DNA of 64,000 nt from CAXXOK01 sp963675365 (GTDB taxonomy: Bacteria; Bacillota; Clostridia; Christensenellales; Aristaeellaceae), in the NCBI GenBank assembly GCA_963675365.2, contig CAXXVA010000001.1:930001-994000 (forward strand), written 5' to 3'. Below are positions 33,712 through 42,389 of the stretch, in pieces (positions within the stretch are counted from its first letter, which is position 1; every line of letters starts with the position of its first letter). A program made the translations under genes and the position numbers. Under the pieces are notes generated by a model that worked only from the letters and a program-made list of their open reading frames with translations, did not search any database and was not told the origin of the DNA.

Positions 33712-34725
33712 CTACTTTCTATACCCTTTGGGGTTCTTTTTCTGCCATTTCCAAGAATCCCGGCACATGTCGTCGATGGTTTTTTCGGCCTTCCATCCCA
33801 GAACTTTTTTCGCCTTGGCGGGATTGGCGAAGCTCGCGGGCAGGTCGCCCGGGCGGCGGTCCGTGGTTACGTAGGGAATGGTAACGCCCGTGGCGTTTTC
33901 AAAGGCATGGATCACGTCAAACACGCTGTACCCGATACCCGTGCCAAGGTTGAACGCCTCGGCGCCCTGATGGTCCTCAAGGTAATCGCAGGCGGCCACA
34001 TGACCCTTTGCGAGGTCCGCCACGTGGATATAATCGCGGATGCAGGTGCCGTCGGGCGTCGGGTAATCGGTGCCGAAAACGCTCAGCTTTTCCCGCACGC
34101 CGGAGGCCACCTGGGTGATAAACGGCATCAGGTTGTTGGGGATGCCCACGGGGTCTTCCCCGATGGTTCCGGACGCGTGCGCGCCGATGGGGTTGAAGTA
34201 CCGCAGCAGCGCCACCGCCCAGCCGGGGTTGGCGGCCGCGGCGTCGGTCAATATCCGCTCGGTCATAAACTTTGTCCACGCATAGGGGTTCACGCAGCCA
34301 AGCGGCATGCTCTCTTCAAACGGCGGGGTGTCCTCCGGCGCGTACACTGTGGCCGACGAGGAAAACACGATGCGCTTCACGCCGTGCTTTTTCATCATTT
34401 CGCAGAGGGTCAGGGCGCTGTCCAGGTTGTTGCGGTAATACGCGACGGGCTTTGCAACGCTCTCGCCCACGGCCTTGTAGCCCGCGAAATGGATCACCGC
34501 GTCGAAGGCATTTTCGGAAAATACCCTGTCCATCGCCTTCCCGTCGCAGACGTCCGCCTCGTAAAACGGCACGGGTTTGCCGGTAATCGCCTCCAACCGC
34601 TTGAGCACTTCGGGGGAGCTGTTGTAGAAATTGTCCACGATCACCGCGCTGTGCCCTTCGGCGCACAGCTCCGCATAGGTATGCGATCCGATATACCCGG
34701 TTCCGCCTGTCAGCAGTATGTTCAT
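33712..34725 (-). CDS. galE: UDP-glucose/UDP-GlcNAc 4-epimerase
   Basis: 337 residues from the ATG at 34725 (GGAGG 5 nt upstream); an upstream open stretch in frame is not part of the protein. The NAD site is GGTGYIGSHTYAEL, the catalytic Ser/Thr is in VFSSSATVYA, and the YxxxK pair is in NPYAWTKFM. Later blocks LLRYFNPIGAHASG, VFGTDYPTPDGTCIRDYIHV and LGTGIGYSVFDVI are standard GalE. It interconverts UDP-glucose and UDP-galactose, and in some members the N-acetyl forms. Being convergent with the Pel operon, it may supply UDP-GalNAc for Pel. The C-terminus ends in KWQKKNPKGYRK. Confidence 0.95.
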   Translation of the reverse strand: MNILLTGGTGYIGSHTYAELCAEGHSAVIVDNFYNSSPEVLKRLEAITGKPVPFYEADVCDGKAMDRVFSENAFDAVIHFAGYKAVGESVAKPVAYYRNNLDSALTLCEMMKKHGVKRIVFSSSATVYAPEDTPPFEESMPLGCVNPYAWTKFMTERILTDAAAANPGWAVALLRYFNPIGAHASGTIGEDPVGIPNNLMPFITQVASGVREKLSVFGTDYPTPDGTCIRDYIHVADLAKGHVAACDYLEDHQGAEAFNLGTGIGYSVFDVIHAFENATGVTIPYVTTDRRPGDLPASFANPAKAKKVLGWKAEKTIDDMCRDSWKWQKKNPKGYRK

Positions 34726-34788
34726 GTTGACCTCCGCGTTTGAAATGGGGCGTTTGCGCGGCCTGAAAACCCCGCATGGGATGATTTC

Positions 34789-34817
34789 ATAGTAATCTGT
34801 CGCCCCCCGCCTGTCAA
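34789..34817 (-). promoter_or_regulatory. Promoter of galE
   Basis: Minus-strand TTGACA (34812-34817), 17 bp, TACTAT (34789-34794). Confidence 0.65.
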
Positions 34818-34832
34818 GCGTTTCGGCGATTA

Positions 34833-34861
34833 CAGACAGAACCTGCGGATCGCGGTATAAT
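34833..34861 (+). promoter_or_regulatory. Promoter of the SDR gene
   Basis: CAGACA (34833-34838), 17 bp, TATAAT (34856-34861), 38 nt before the ATG. It lies close to the divergent galE promoter. Confidence 0.6.
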
Positions 34862-34899
34862 GAAGCGGCATAAGCAAACACAGGCGGGAGGCGCGGCGT

Positions 34900-35907
34900 A
34901 TGAAGGTGCTGATCATCGGCGGCACGGGGCTGCTGGGCGGCCAGGCGGCCAGGGAACTGATCGAACGCGGGCACAGCGTGGCCGGGCTTGCCCTGCCGCC
35001 CAAAATGGACGATACGCCGCCGGACATGCGGCTTACCTTCGGCAGCTATCTGGACATGACGGACGCAGCGCTATCAGCCCTGCTGGAGGGTTGCGAAGGC
35101 CTGGTGTTCGCCGCGGGCGTGGACGAGCGGGTGGAAGGCCCGCCGCCGATCTACGATCTGTTTGAAAAATTCAACATCACGCCGCTTGAGCGCATCCTAC
35201 GGCTGGCAAAACAGGCGGGCGTACGGCGCGCGGTGATCTGCGGCTCGTACTTTTCGTATTTCGATAAGCTCTGGCCGGAACTGGAGCTCTCCAAATGGCA
35301 TCCGTATATTCAAAGCCGCCGCGACCAGGAGGCTATGGCGCTGTCGTTTGCCGACGGGGATTTCGCCGTGTCCGTCCTCGAGCTCCCTTACATTTTCGGC
35401 GCGCAGCCGGGGCGCAAGCCCGTATGGGTGTTTCTGGTGGATTATATCCGCAGGATGAAGCCGTTTACCTTCTACCCGCGCGGCGGCACCGCGATGGTCA
35501 CCGTGCGGCAGGTGGGGCAAGCGATCGCGGGTGCGCTGGAGCGCGGCAAAGGAGGAACCTGTTACCCCATCGGCTATGACAATCTGACGTGGCAGGAAAT
35601 GCTCACGCTGTTCCACAAGCACATGGGCACCCCGCGCAAAAGGATTCTGACCATTCCCACGTTCGCGTTTGCCCTGTTCAGCCGCAGGCTGTTAAAGCAG
35701 CGGCGGAAACAGAGCATCGAGGGCGGGCTGAACCTCGCCAAATTCCCCGCGCTGCAAACCCGCAATCAATTCATCGATAAATCCCTCGGCTGTGTCCCCC
35801 TGGGCGTCACGCCCGACGATATCGACGCCGCCATCGGCCAGTCGGTCAGGCTGTCGCTGGACGTGCTCGACGGAAAGACCGAAACGGTCGGCATGAAAGC
35901 GGAATAG
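34900..35907 (+). CDS. NAD(P)-dependent SDR-family protein (atypical/extended)
   Basis: 335 residues. The nucleotide-binding loop is IIGGTGLLGGQAARELIERGH. YIQSRRDQEAMAL occupies the active-site region and reads Y-I-Q-S-R, so the usual YxxxK is replaced by YxxxR. Downstream blocks FYPRGGTAMVTVRQVGQAIAGALE and CYPIGYDNLTWQEML are those of NmrA/NAD-dependent epimerase-like proteins. Substrate unknown. The stop codon abuts the stop of the convergent ribonuclease gene with no gap and no clear terminator between. Confidence 0.85.
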   Translation: MKVLIIGGTGLLGGQAARELIERGHSVAGLALPPKMDDTPPDMRLTFGSYLDMTDAALSALLEGCEGLVFAAGVDERVEGPPPIYDLFEKFNITPLERILRLAKQAGVRRAVICGSYFSYFDKLWPELELSKWHPYIQSRRDQEAMALSFADGDFAVSVLELPYIFGAQPGRKPVWVFLVDYIRRMKPFTFYPRGGTAMVTVRQVGQAIAGALERGKGGTCYPIGYDNLTWQEMLTLFHKHMGTPRKRILTIPTFAFALFSRRLLKQRRKQSIEGGLNLAKFPALQTRNQFIDKSLGCVPLGVTPDDIDAAIGQSVRLSLDVLDGKTETVGMKAE

Positions 35908-36384
35908 CTACGGATTTTCGTCCCCGTACAACAGCGTAAAACTCTCATAGTGGTCGGCGGTGTAGTAGATCAGGCCGTCTGACGAATACACAATGCGTTC
36001 CGGGCCGCGGCTGTCCGCGCCGAGCGTATTGATATCGCATTCATAATAGGTTCTGCCCGCGGCTTCCGGGAGCAGGCCTTCGTAATTTCCGAAGCTGTCG
36101 CCGCCGATGCACTTGCCGGGGGCGGCGGCGTCCAGCCCTCCGCCGTCCCAACCCAGCGTCCGCGCCTGCGCCTTGGTGATGAAGTTCTCCGGCAGCTCGC
36201 CGTATAGATGCAGATACAAAGCGACATCCTCTTTGGAGGTATAGCTTCCGTCCCGCGCGAGCGTTTCGGATTGGATTGTCTGGGTCGCGGCAGGCGCATC
36301 CGCCGTCTGCAAAGCGCAGCCCGAGAGCAGCGCTAAAATCAAAAGCCCGGCCAGTACGGCACCGTATATCTTCCGTCGTTTCAT
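35908..36384 (-). CDS. Lipoprotein barnase-family guanyl-specific ribonuclease
   Basis: 158 residues with a signal peptide and lipobox LLSGC (lipidated Cys23). The mature domain (about 50-155) is plainly barnase-like: LHLYGELPENFITKAQARTLGW, then the Gly-Lys loop PGKCIGGDSFGNYEG, GRTYYECDIN, ERIVYSSDGLIYYTADHYESF. By alignment Lys71, Glu115, Arg126, Arg130 and His145 correspond to barnase Lys27, Glu73, Arg83, Arg87 and His102, so the active site is complete. There is a one-residue insertion between Glu115 and Arg126. It would cut RNA after guanosine outside the membrane. No barstar-like gene is visible nearby. Confidence 0.9.
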   Translation of the reverse strand: MKRRKIYGAVLAGLLILALLSGCALQTADAPAATQTIQSETLARDGSYTSKEDVALYLHLYGELPENFITKAQARTLGWDGGGLDAAAPGKCIGGDSFGNYEGLLPEAAGRTYYECDINTLGADSRGPERIVYSSDGLIYYTADHYESFTLLYGDENP

Positions 36385-36581
36385 CGGCGCACCCCCGCTT
36401 GTATTTATATGCTCATGTTACCATCTCCCGCGTTCAATACCAATAGGCACCCGCTTATACCCGCACGGTGGGATGGGAAACGGCGGCGATATGAAAAGAC
36501 CGTCTGTGAGCGTACGCCTCTCACAGCCGGCGGTTTTACGATCTGCGTTTCACGCGGTTATCGCGGTTTTTCGCACAAAAC

Positions 36582-36611
36582 AACCGGGCGGCAACTGCCT
36601 GCCGCCCGGTT
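36582..36611 (-). terminator. Terminator of the GntR/UxaA/TRAP/LarA-like operon
   Basis: 12-bp stem (AACCGGGCGGCA and TGCCGCCCGGTT) followed on the minus strand by TTGTTTTGTG, 12 nt after the LarA-like stop codon. Confidence 0.88.
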
Positions 36612-36622
36612 GACGCGCGACC

Positions 36623-37894
36623 TTAGAATAAATTCCCGTCCGCGTTAAACGGCAGTTCCGCGGCCGGGCCGATCACTCGCATGTTGGGATGGTTCTCAAT
36701 GCGGTTCAGCAGGTTTTCCGATACCTCGATGCGGCTCATGTGCAGCGTGTCCCGGATGCGAATCATGGTGACCTCCTCGGGAGCCTTGCCGGGCACCATT
36801 TTCACGGCGGCTTTGATCGTATAGCGGTGATTGTCAAACGTCATCGGGATGGCGCAGAGCAGGGGCACTTTGCTGGTCAGGGAGTTTGGATAGGTCATGT
36901 CGGCGTTTACCTTATCCGCCGCCTGCCGGGAGCAGACGTCCACCATGCCAAGTCCGACGCTGTTGCCAAGCGATTCCTCCGTCAGGTCCAGCACCGCGAC
37001 GCGGGTCGCCTGAATACCGCCCCGGATGTTCGGCACGATCCACCGGCCCGTGATATTGGGGTCCATGCCCTCGCCGGAGATATCCTTGCCGATCTGATCG
37101 ACCACCAGCACGTCCACCTCGTCCAGAAAGAAGCGCGCCATCCGCCGTTTGGCTTCGTCCAGCAGCAGCGGCTCGACCTCCGGGATCTCCGCGGCGGTCA
37201 TCGCGCGCACCATGGCGGTTTTATCGTATGCGTTTTCCACAATGCCGAGCCCGAACAGGATCCTGGCGTTTTTCAGTATCCCCCGGGCGAATTTCTCCAC
37301 GTTGGGGCCGAGCTGCAGGATGCCCTCGCTGTGGCACACCTCCGCGCCCGACTGTTTGCCAAGGCCAATGGTCATCATTTTCATCACGCCGCTTTCATAG
37401 CGGGCGCGAAACGCCGTGTGCGCTTTGACGCGGTTGATGACCACAATGCCGTCCGCCTCGGCCGCGTATCGGTCGATCAGGATCGGGCGACCGTCGTCCA
37501 GAACGCCGATTTTCTGGACGTCCATGGTTGCCCGCACCGGGCAGCCGACCGTTTCGGCCGTGATACCGTAGGCCGCCAAAATGGCTTCCTGCCCCTGCGC
37601 GGACGCGCCGCCGTGGCTGCCCATGGCCGGAATCACAAAGGGATGCGCGCCGGCGTTTTTTAAAAACGCGGCGACCTCCTTCACCGCCGCCGGCATATCC
37701 GCAATGCCGCGGCTTCCGGCGGTGATGGCAATGCGCATGCCGGGCTTGACCGTATCCGCAATCCCGGGGCGCCGCAGTTCTTCTCGTATGCTCTGCGAGA
37801 CATTTTCAAGGCATCCGGGGTCAAAGCTTTGCTCTACAGGCACCATGCGCGCAAGCGGAATGTTTTCAAGCAGCGCGTTTACACAATTAAGCAT
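36623..37894 (-). CDS. LarA-superfamily (nickel-pincer) 2-hydroxyacid racemase/epimerase
   Basis: 423 residues of the lactate racemase (LarA/DUF2088) superfamily. Visible blocks are RIAITAGSRGIADM, VIPAMGSHGGASAQGQ, IVVINRVKAHTAFRARYESGVMKMMTIGLGKQSGAE, and CHSEG. The His in GSHGG, Lys/His in RVKAH and the later His match the pattern of LarA residues that hold the nickel-pincer nucleotide. Characterised superfamily members racemise lactate, malate and related acids, and one epimerises D-gluconate at C2. In this operon, with a sugar-acid dehydratase and TRAP importer, C2 epimerisation of an aldonate is the most economical guess. No larB, larC or larE is in the window. Confidence 0.82.
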   Translation of the reverse strand: MLNCVNALLENIPLARMVPVEQSFDPGCLENVSQSIREELRRPGIADTVKPGMRIAITAGSRGIADMPAAVKEVAAFLKNAGAHPFVIPAMGSHGGASAQGQEAILAAYGITAETVGCPVRATMDVQKIGVLDDGRPILIDRYAAEADGIVVINRVKAHTAFRARYESGVMKMMTIGLGKQSGAEVCHSEGILQLGPNVEKFARGILKNARILFGLGIVENAYDKTAMVRAMTAAEIPEVEPLLLDEAKRRMARFFLDEVDVLVVDQIGKDISGEGMDPNITGRWIVPNIRGGIQATRVAVLDLTEESLGNSVGLGMVDVCSRQAADKVNADMTYPNSLTSKVPLLCAIPMTFDNHRYTIKAAVKMVPGKAPEEVTMIRIRDTLHMSRIEVSENLLNRIENHPNMRVIGPAAELPFNADGNLF

Positions 37895-37911
37895 CGTACG
37901 TTCCTTTCCGC

Positions 37912-39192
37912 CTAATACCCGAGCAGCTGCGGGATAAACGTGGTGACCTGCGGTACATAGGTGATAATGATCAGCGCGATAAACTCCACCGCCATGAACG
38001 GCAGGATCGCCTTATACATGCGCGACAGGCTGATTTTCGCCACGTTGGACGTCACAAACAGCGTCATCCCGATCGGCGGCGTAATCAGGCCGATGCAGAG
38101 GTTCACCACGACCATCACGCCGAAGTGAATCGGATTGATTCCAAAGGTGAGGGCCGTCGGCGCCAAGATAGGTACCATAATCAGCAGCGCGGGCGCCAGG
38201 TCCATCATCGCGCCCACCAGCAGCAGCAGGACGTTTGCCATAAACAGGAACGCAATTTTGCTGTGCGCGTTGGCCAGGAAAAACGCGGCGACCTTCTGGG
38301 GGATCTGCAGCACCGTCAGCGACCAGCCCATGGAGGACGCGACCGCGATAATGAACATCACGACCGCCGTCATTTTCGCCGCGCGCAGAAAGGGCTTGTA
38401 CAGGTCCTTCCAGGTGATGGTTTTCAGGATGAAAACCCCCACGACGATGGCGTAAACCACCGCGATGCCGGCCGATTCCGTCGCCGTGAAAATGCCGCCA
38501 AGGATGCCACCCATGATGATGATGGGCATCATCAGCGCCGGAAGCATTTTAAAGAAGCTCTTGCAGACCATTTTCACGGGTACGCGCACAGTGCGCTTGG
38601 GATAGTTTTTCTTCTTGGCGATGAAGTAGCAAATCGTCATCAGCGTCAGTCCGATGACCACGCCCGGGCCGATGCCGCCCAAAAACAGCGACACCACGGA
38701 CACGTTGCCGGCCACCACCGCATAGATAACCATGTTCATGCTGGGCGGGATGATCGGCCCGATGATCGCCGACGCGGCCGTAACGCCCGCCGAAAAATCA
38801 TGGTCGTATCCGCCCTCGTCCATCATCGCCATCTCGATGGTGCCAAGCCCCGCGGCGTCGGCCGTGGCCGAACCGGTAAGCCCCGCAAACAGCATGCTTC
38901 CCAGCACGTTGACGTGGGCAAGGCCGCCGGTGATGTGGCCGATCAGGTTATCGCAGAAAATCACGATACGTTTGGTAATCCCCGTTACGGACATAATCTC
39001 GCTGGCAAGCACGAACAGCGGAATACACAGGAAGGTAAAGTTATCGATCCCGGTAATCATTTTGGTGGGGATGACCTCCATCGCCCCGCCCAGCGCCAAA
39101 AACGCGCAAACCGTGGTTAGCCCCATGGAAAACCCGATGGGCACACCGACCAGGATCAAGACCAGAAAAACGATCAGCAGTGTCAGCGCCAT
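37912..39192 (-). CDS. dctM: TRAP transporter large permease, DctM type
   Basis: 426 residues, about twelve membrane helices. Family marks include the start LLIVFLVLILVGVPIGFSMG, GLTGSATADAAGLGTIEM, FSAGVTAASAIIGPIIPPSMNMVIY and LVGAMMDLAPALLIMVPILAP. DctM forms the sodium-driven transport core with DctQ. Its ATG overlaps the dctQ stop (TAATG). Confidence 0.95.
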   Translation of the reverse strand: MALTLLIVFLVLILVGVPIGFSMGLTTVCAFLALGGAMEVIPTKMITGIDNFTFLCIPLFVLASEIMSVTGITKRIVIFCDNLIGHITGGLAHVNVLGSMLFAGLTGSATADAAGLGTIEMAMMDEGGYDHDFSAGVTAASAIIGPIIPPSMNMVIYAVVAGNVSVVSLFLGGIGPGVVIGLTLMTICYFIAKKKNYPKRTVRVPVKMVCKSFFKMLPALMMPIIIMGGILGGIFTATESAGIAVVYAIVVGVFILKTITWKDLYKPFLRAAKMTAVVMFIIAVASSMGWSLTVLQIPQKVAAFFLANAHSKIAFLFMANVLLLLVGAMMDLAPALLIMVPILAPTALTFGINPIHFGVMVVVNLCIGLITPPIGMTLFVTSNVAKISLSRMYKAILPFMAVEFIALIIITYVPQVTTFIPQLLGY

Positions 39193-39740
39193 TATGCTTC
39201 CCCCTTATTTTCGGTTGAAAAAGGCTCGATCGACCCGGAGAAAACGCCGACCATTTCCAGCAGGATCTGCAGCGCCATCAGCACGGCCCCCACCACAACC
39301 GCGGCATAAAGCACGGACATGGGCCATTCCAGCGTCGGCGTCGTATAATTCCACGATTTCGCGGTGATCCGCAGCCCCTTGACCAGCACGACGCCCATAA
39401 AAATAAGCATGCCTGTGCGAATCGCGGTAAACAGTACCATTTTTCCCTTTCGGGGCAGTGCGGAGCTTAGGAACGATACGCCGGAATGCATGCCGTCCTT
39501 AAAGCAAACGCCCAGCACAAGGTAGGTCATCCACATCAGCAGATACCGCGCGAATTCCTCCGTAAAGGGAAAAGAAAACGATACGATCTTCACGATGACA
39601 AACCGGTACAGTACCTGGAACGCGATGGTCGCCACCAGCAAGGCCAACATCACAACCGACAGCCCTTCCAGCACGCGATCCAGCCGATCCCCAAACCCTC
39701 TCATTTTCTGGTAGAGGATCTCTCCCTTTGATTGTTTCAT
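39192..39740 (-). CDS. dctQ: TRAP transporter small permease, DctQ type
   Basis: 182 residues from the ATG at 39740 with GGGAGG about 9 nt upstream. A longer in-frame start at 39800 would run through an intercistronic hairpin and is rejected. Four membrane helices with the typical FAFTEEFARYLLMW-like segment (PFTEEFARYLLMWMTYLVLG) and the loop HSGVSFL. It stabilises the DctM subunit. Confidence 0.93.
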   Translation of the reverse strand: MKQSKGEILYQKMRGFGDRLDRVLEGLSVVMLALLVATIAFQVLYRFVIVKIVSFSFPFTEEFARYLLMWMTYLVLGVCFKDGMHSGVSFLSSALPRKGKMVLFTAIRTGMLIFMGVVLVKGLRITAKSWNYTTPTLEWPMSVLYAAVVVGAVLMALQILLEMVGVFSGSIEPFSTENKGEA

Positions 39741-39765
39741 ACCCAGCTGCCTCCCGGTTTTTTCA

Positions 39766-39798
39766 GGACGGCCCCGCCCTGGTTGGGCAGGGCCGTCC
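39766..39798 (-). other. Intercistronic stem-loop after the TRAP binding-protein gene
   Basis: Outer arms GGACGGCCC and GGGCCGTCC with an inner CGCCC/GGGC pair. It starts 12 nt after the dctP stop. On the minus strand no T-run follows, so it looks like an mRNA-stability or attenuation element. Confidence 0.65.
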
Positions 39799-39809
39799 AA
39801 AATAGTCGT

Positions 39810-40835
39810 TTAGTTCGCGTTTCTGACATCCTCAATCGCCTGCAGGAAGCCGTCGACCATCTCGTCGCCCAGCTTTTCGCGGACGTACTCGTTGGTGGCT
39901 TCAAACATGACTTCGTGCCACTGCGCTTTTTCCTCGTCGGTCGGCTGGTACACCTGCATGCCCTTTTCTTCCAGCAGCGCGATGCCCTCTTCCTCAATGC
40001 GCTTGAGCACCTTGACGGCTTCTTCGTAGCCCTTGGCGGAGCCGTCCAGAATGATCTGCTGCAGCTCGGGGTCCATGCCCTCAAACAGCTGGTCGTTCAT
40101 AATGAACATCATCGAGGAGGTAAAATGGCCGTCCAGCACGCAGTAATCCTGCACCTCGTAGGTCAGGTCCTGAATGATCGAGGAGATCGGGTTCTCCTGG
40201 CCGTCCACGACGCCGTTTTGCATGGCGACGTACATTTCGGACGAGGCGATCGGCACGGCTTTCGCGCCCAGCGCTTCGACCATCTTGATGGAGACGGGGG
40301 ATTCCATCACGCGGAAGGTAAGGCCCTTGGCGTCCTCGGGCACTTTGAGTTCCCGCACGCTGTTGGTAAAGTTGCGCATGCCGGAAGACCAGTGGTTGAG
40401 CACCTTCACGCCGAGCGCCTGGCGCATGCCCTCGTTAAAGGCCAGACCCCATTCGCCCTGCAGCACTTCGGTGCACTCGTCCATGTCCTTAAACACGCCG
40501 GGCAGGCCGAAAATCATGCTGGGCTTATAAAAGCTGTTGACGGGGATCACGTTGACGATGGCCATATCCACCGTGCCGTTCATGCAGCCTTCAATCATCT
40601 CCGGGAACTTGCCAAGCTGGCCGGCGGGATAAATTTCCACCTCGATGCGGCCGCCGGACATTTCTTCCACATAGTCGCGGAACACATAGGTGTACATCGT
40701 TTCGTTGTTGACGTCCGGCGTCAATTCCGGAGAGATATACCCAAGGCGCAGCGTATATTCCGGGGCCGCCATCGCGGCCGTGGCCGCGGTGCAGACTAAA
40801 ATAACGCACAGGATAGCCAATAGCATCTTTTTCAT
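39810..40835 (-). CDS. dctP: TRAP transporter substrate-binding protein, DctP type
   Basis: 341 residues with signal peptide (MLLAILCVILVCTAATAAMA). DctP blocks: YTLRLGYISPELTPDVNNETM, GGRIEVEIYPAGQLGKFPEMIEG, the carboxylate-binding Arg region GLTFRVMESPVSIKMVEALGAKAVPIASSEMYVAMQNGVVDGQENP. The conserved Arg in FRVMESP usually pairs with the ligand carboxylate, so the substrate is most likely a sugar acid or other hydroxy acid. Confidence 0.95.
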   Translation of the reverse strand: MKKMLLAILCVILVCTAATAAMAAPEYTLRLGYISPELTPDVNNETMYTYVFRDYVEEMSGGRIEVEIYPAGQLGKFPEMIEGCMNGTVDMAIVNVIPVNSFYKPSMIFGLPGVFKDMDECTEVLQGEWGLAFNEGMRQALGVKVLNHWSSGMRNFTNSVRELKVPEDAKGLTFRVMESPVSIKMVEALGAKAVPIASSEMYVAMQNGVVDGQENPISSIIQDLTYEVQDYCVLDGHFTSSMMFIMNDQLFEGMDPELQQIILDGSAKGYEEAVKVLKRIEEEGIALLEEKGMQVYQPTDEEKAQWHEVMFEATNEYVREKLGDEMVDGFLQAIEDVRNAN

Positions 40836-40853
40836 GTTCAGTTTCTCCTTTTT

Positions 40854-42056
40854 TTACATTAATGGTCCGTTTGCGTAAAATTGCAGCATTTCGCTGTAGT
40901 CCTCGCGCTGATCGGTACAGGTTTTCTGCCCCGACGCGGTCGCGATGATGGTATCAAGAATGCGCTGACCCACATCCCCGATGGATTCCAGGCCTTTTAG
41001 AATATCGCCCGCGTAAACGTCAAAGTACGGGATTTCCGCCTCGTCGTCGCTGCTGCCGAGGATTTTTAACACCGGCAGCGCGGTAAAACCGGGCGGGTAG
41101 GACGGCAGCCCCCGCATGCGGGCGGGAAACCCGCCGCCCATGCTGAAAAGCTGAATCTGCGCCCCCGCCGCAAACATCCCCAGAAAAAGCTGGGACGCCT
41201 GCGTAGTCCCGTCCATAAAATACAGGCCGGGCGTTTCAGGCCGCTGTGCGTAACGTAAAATGCCACACAGCGGCATCGTGCCTCCCTTGAGGATCGCACC
41301 CAGGGATTTTTCCTCAATTGTGGTCAGTCCATTGATAATGTTCCCCCGGGTAGGCTCGGAGCCAAGCAGGTCGACGCCGTAACGGGCGATTTCCGCTTTC
41401 ATATCCGCCACGGCTTTGAGCAGTTCCTGGCTGATTGCCGGCGTCTTGGCCCGCTTTGCCAATACGGTCTCCGCGCCTATCAGTTCCGCTGTTTCTGTAA
41501 ATATCACCTTCCCTCCGTTTTGTATGATTAAATCCGCCGCTCTTCCCACTGCGGGATTGCTCGATATTGCCGATACGGCCCCGGACCCGCCGCATTTGAT
41601 GCCGATGGTCAGCTTGGAAATATCGCAGGGTTCGCGCCGCATCTGCGCCGCCAGGTCCGCGAGTTCCCGAAGCTTCAATATACCCTGCTCCACTACAGTT
41701 TCGTAGTCGCCCTGCTTTTCCAGCGACACAGACGCCACAGGCTTGCCCGTTTTGATGATTTCCGCTTCCAGTTCGTCCGTTTTGATGGGTTCGCATCCAA
41801 GGCCGACCAAAAGCACCGCGGCGATGTTGGGGTTTTCGCCGATCCCCACCAGCGTTCTCCTGGCGCGGATGCTGTCCTCTCCCAGGCGGATACAGGCATG
41901 GTTATGCAGTATTGCCTTGCTCTGCGGAACGGCCTTGGCGATTTGATACGCGATCTCGTTCGCGCAGCCGATGGTCGGCAGCACCGCCACCACATTGCGG
42001 ACGCCGACGCTACCGTCGGGGCGTCTGAATCCTGAAAACTTCATCCTGTCGTTCAC
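40854..42056 (-). CDS. UxaA-family dehydratase, large (catalytic) subunit
   Basis: 400 residues corresponding to the C-terminal part of altronate/galactarate dehydratases. Blocks: GFRRPDGSVGVRNVVAVLPTIGCANE, LLVGLGCEP, IGIKCGGSGAVSAISSNPAVG, FTETAELIGAE, GLTTIEEKSLGAILKGG and FMDGTTQASQLFLGM. In this family the cysteines and metal remove water from 2,3-dihydroxy acids; the same split form also includes sulfolactate sulfo-lyase. With a separate small subunit overlapping by four bases, the enzyme is a heteromer. Substrate unproven. Confidence 0.9.
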   Translation of the reverse strand: MNDRMKFSGFRRPDGSVGVRNVVAVLPTIGCANEIAYQIAKAVPQSKAILHNHACIRLGEDSIRARRTLVGIGENPNIAAVLLVGLGCEPIKTDELEAEIIKTGKPVASVSLEKQGDYETVVEQGILKLRELADLAAQMRREPCDISKLTIGIKCGGSGAVSAISSNPAVGRAADLIIQNGGKVIFTETAELIGAETVLAKRAKTPAISQELLKAVADMKAEIARYGVDLLGSEPTRGNIINGLTTIEEKSLGAILKGGTMPLCGILRYAQRPETPGLYFMDGTTQASQLFLGMFAAGAQIQLFSMGGGFPARMRGLPSYPPGFTALPVLKILGSSDDEAEIPYFDVYAGDILKGLESIGDVGQRILDTIIATASGQKTCTDQREDYSEMLQFYANGPLM

Positions 42057-42361
42057 TCTCCATCCTCCATGATCACCTTGGGAAGGCCCTCAACGCTGTT
42101 GACATTGTGCACATGCACATAGCCTCCCTGCGGGATTTCCGCGGTGGCGCGGCCGATCCGTTCGCCGTATTTGATAATATCGTCCCCCGCGCCAATCGCC
42201 TGCAGCCCGATCTTATGTCCGTACGGGATGCTCTCCCATACGCTGATCAGGCCGATTTTTTCCATGTGATCATCAAGAATCGTCAGACAGTCTCCCCGGT
42301 TTGCACGGGTTAATACCGTGGCTACATTATCGTTGGTATGAAACCGGATACAATGATCCAT
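42053..42361 (-). CDS. UxaA-family dehydratase, small subunit (SAF domain)
   Basis: 102 residues, the N-terminal SAF domain of UxaA enzymes on its own polypeptide: HTNDNVATVLTRANRGD, then IPYGHKIGLQAIGAGDDIIKYGERIGRA, and IPQGGYVHVHNVNSVEG. The IPYGHK and HVHN blocks are the family marks. Its stop overlaps the large-subunit start. Confidence 0.9.
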   Translation of the reverse strand: MDHCIRFHTNDNVATVLTRANRGDCLTILDDHMEKIGLISVWESIPYGHKIGLQAIGAGDDIIKYGERIGRATAEIPQGGYVHVHNVNSVEGLPKVIMEDGE

Positions 42362-42389
42362 TCCTATCTCCTTTAGTGCGTATCATCCG

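Noticed and set aside
35000..37000. Barstar-like inhibitor gene next to the barnase-like gene
   Set aside because: Both strands around the ribonuclease were read; only the SDR gene, a short intergenic region and the LarA-like gene are present.
39741..39800. Longer DctQ reading from 39800
   Set aside because: It runs through the intercistronic hairpin and encodes a non-family proline/glycine-rich N-terminus; 39740 has GGGAGG upstream.
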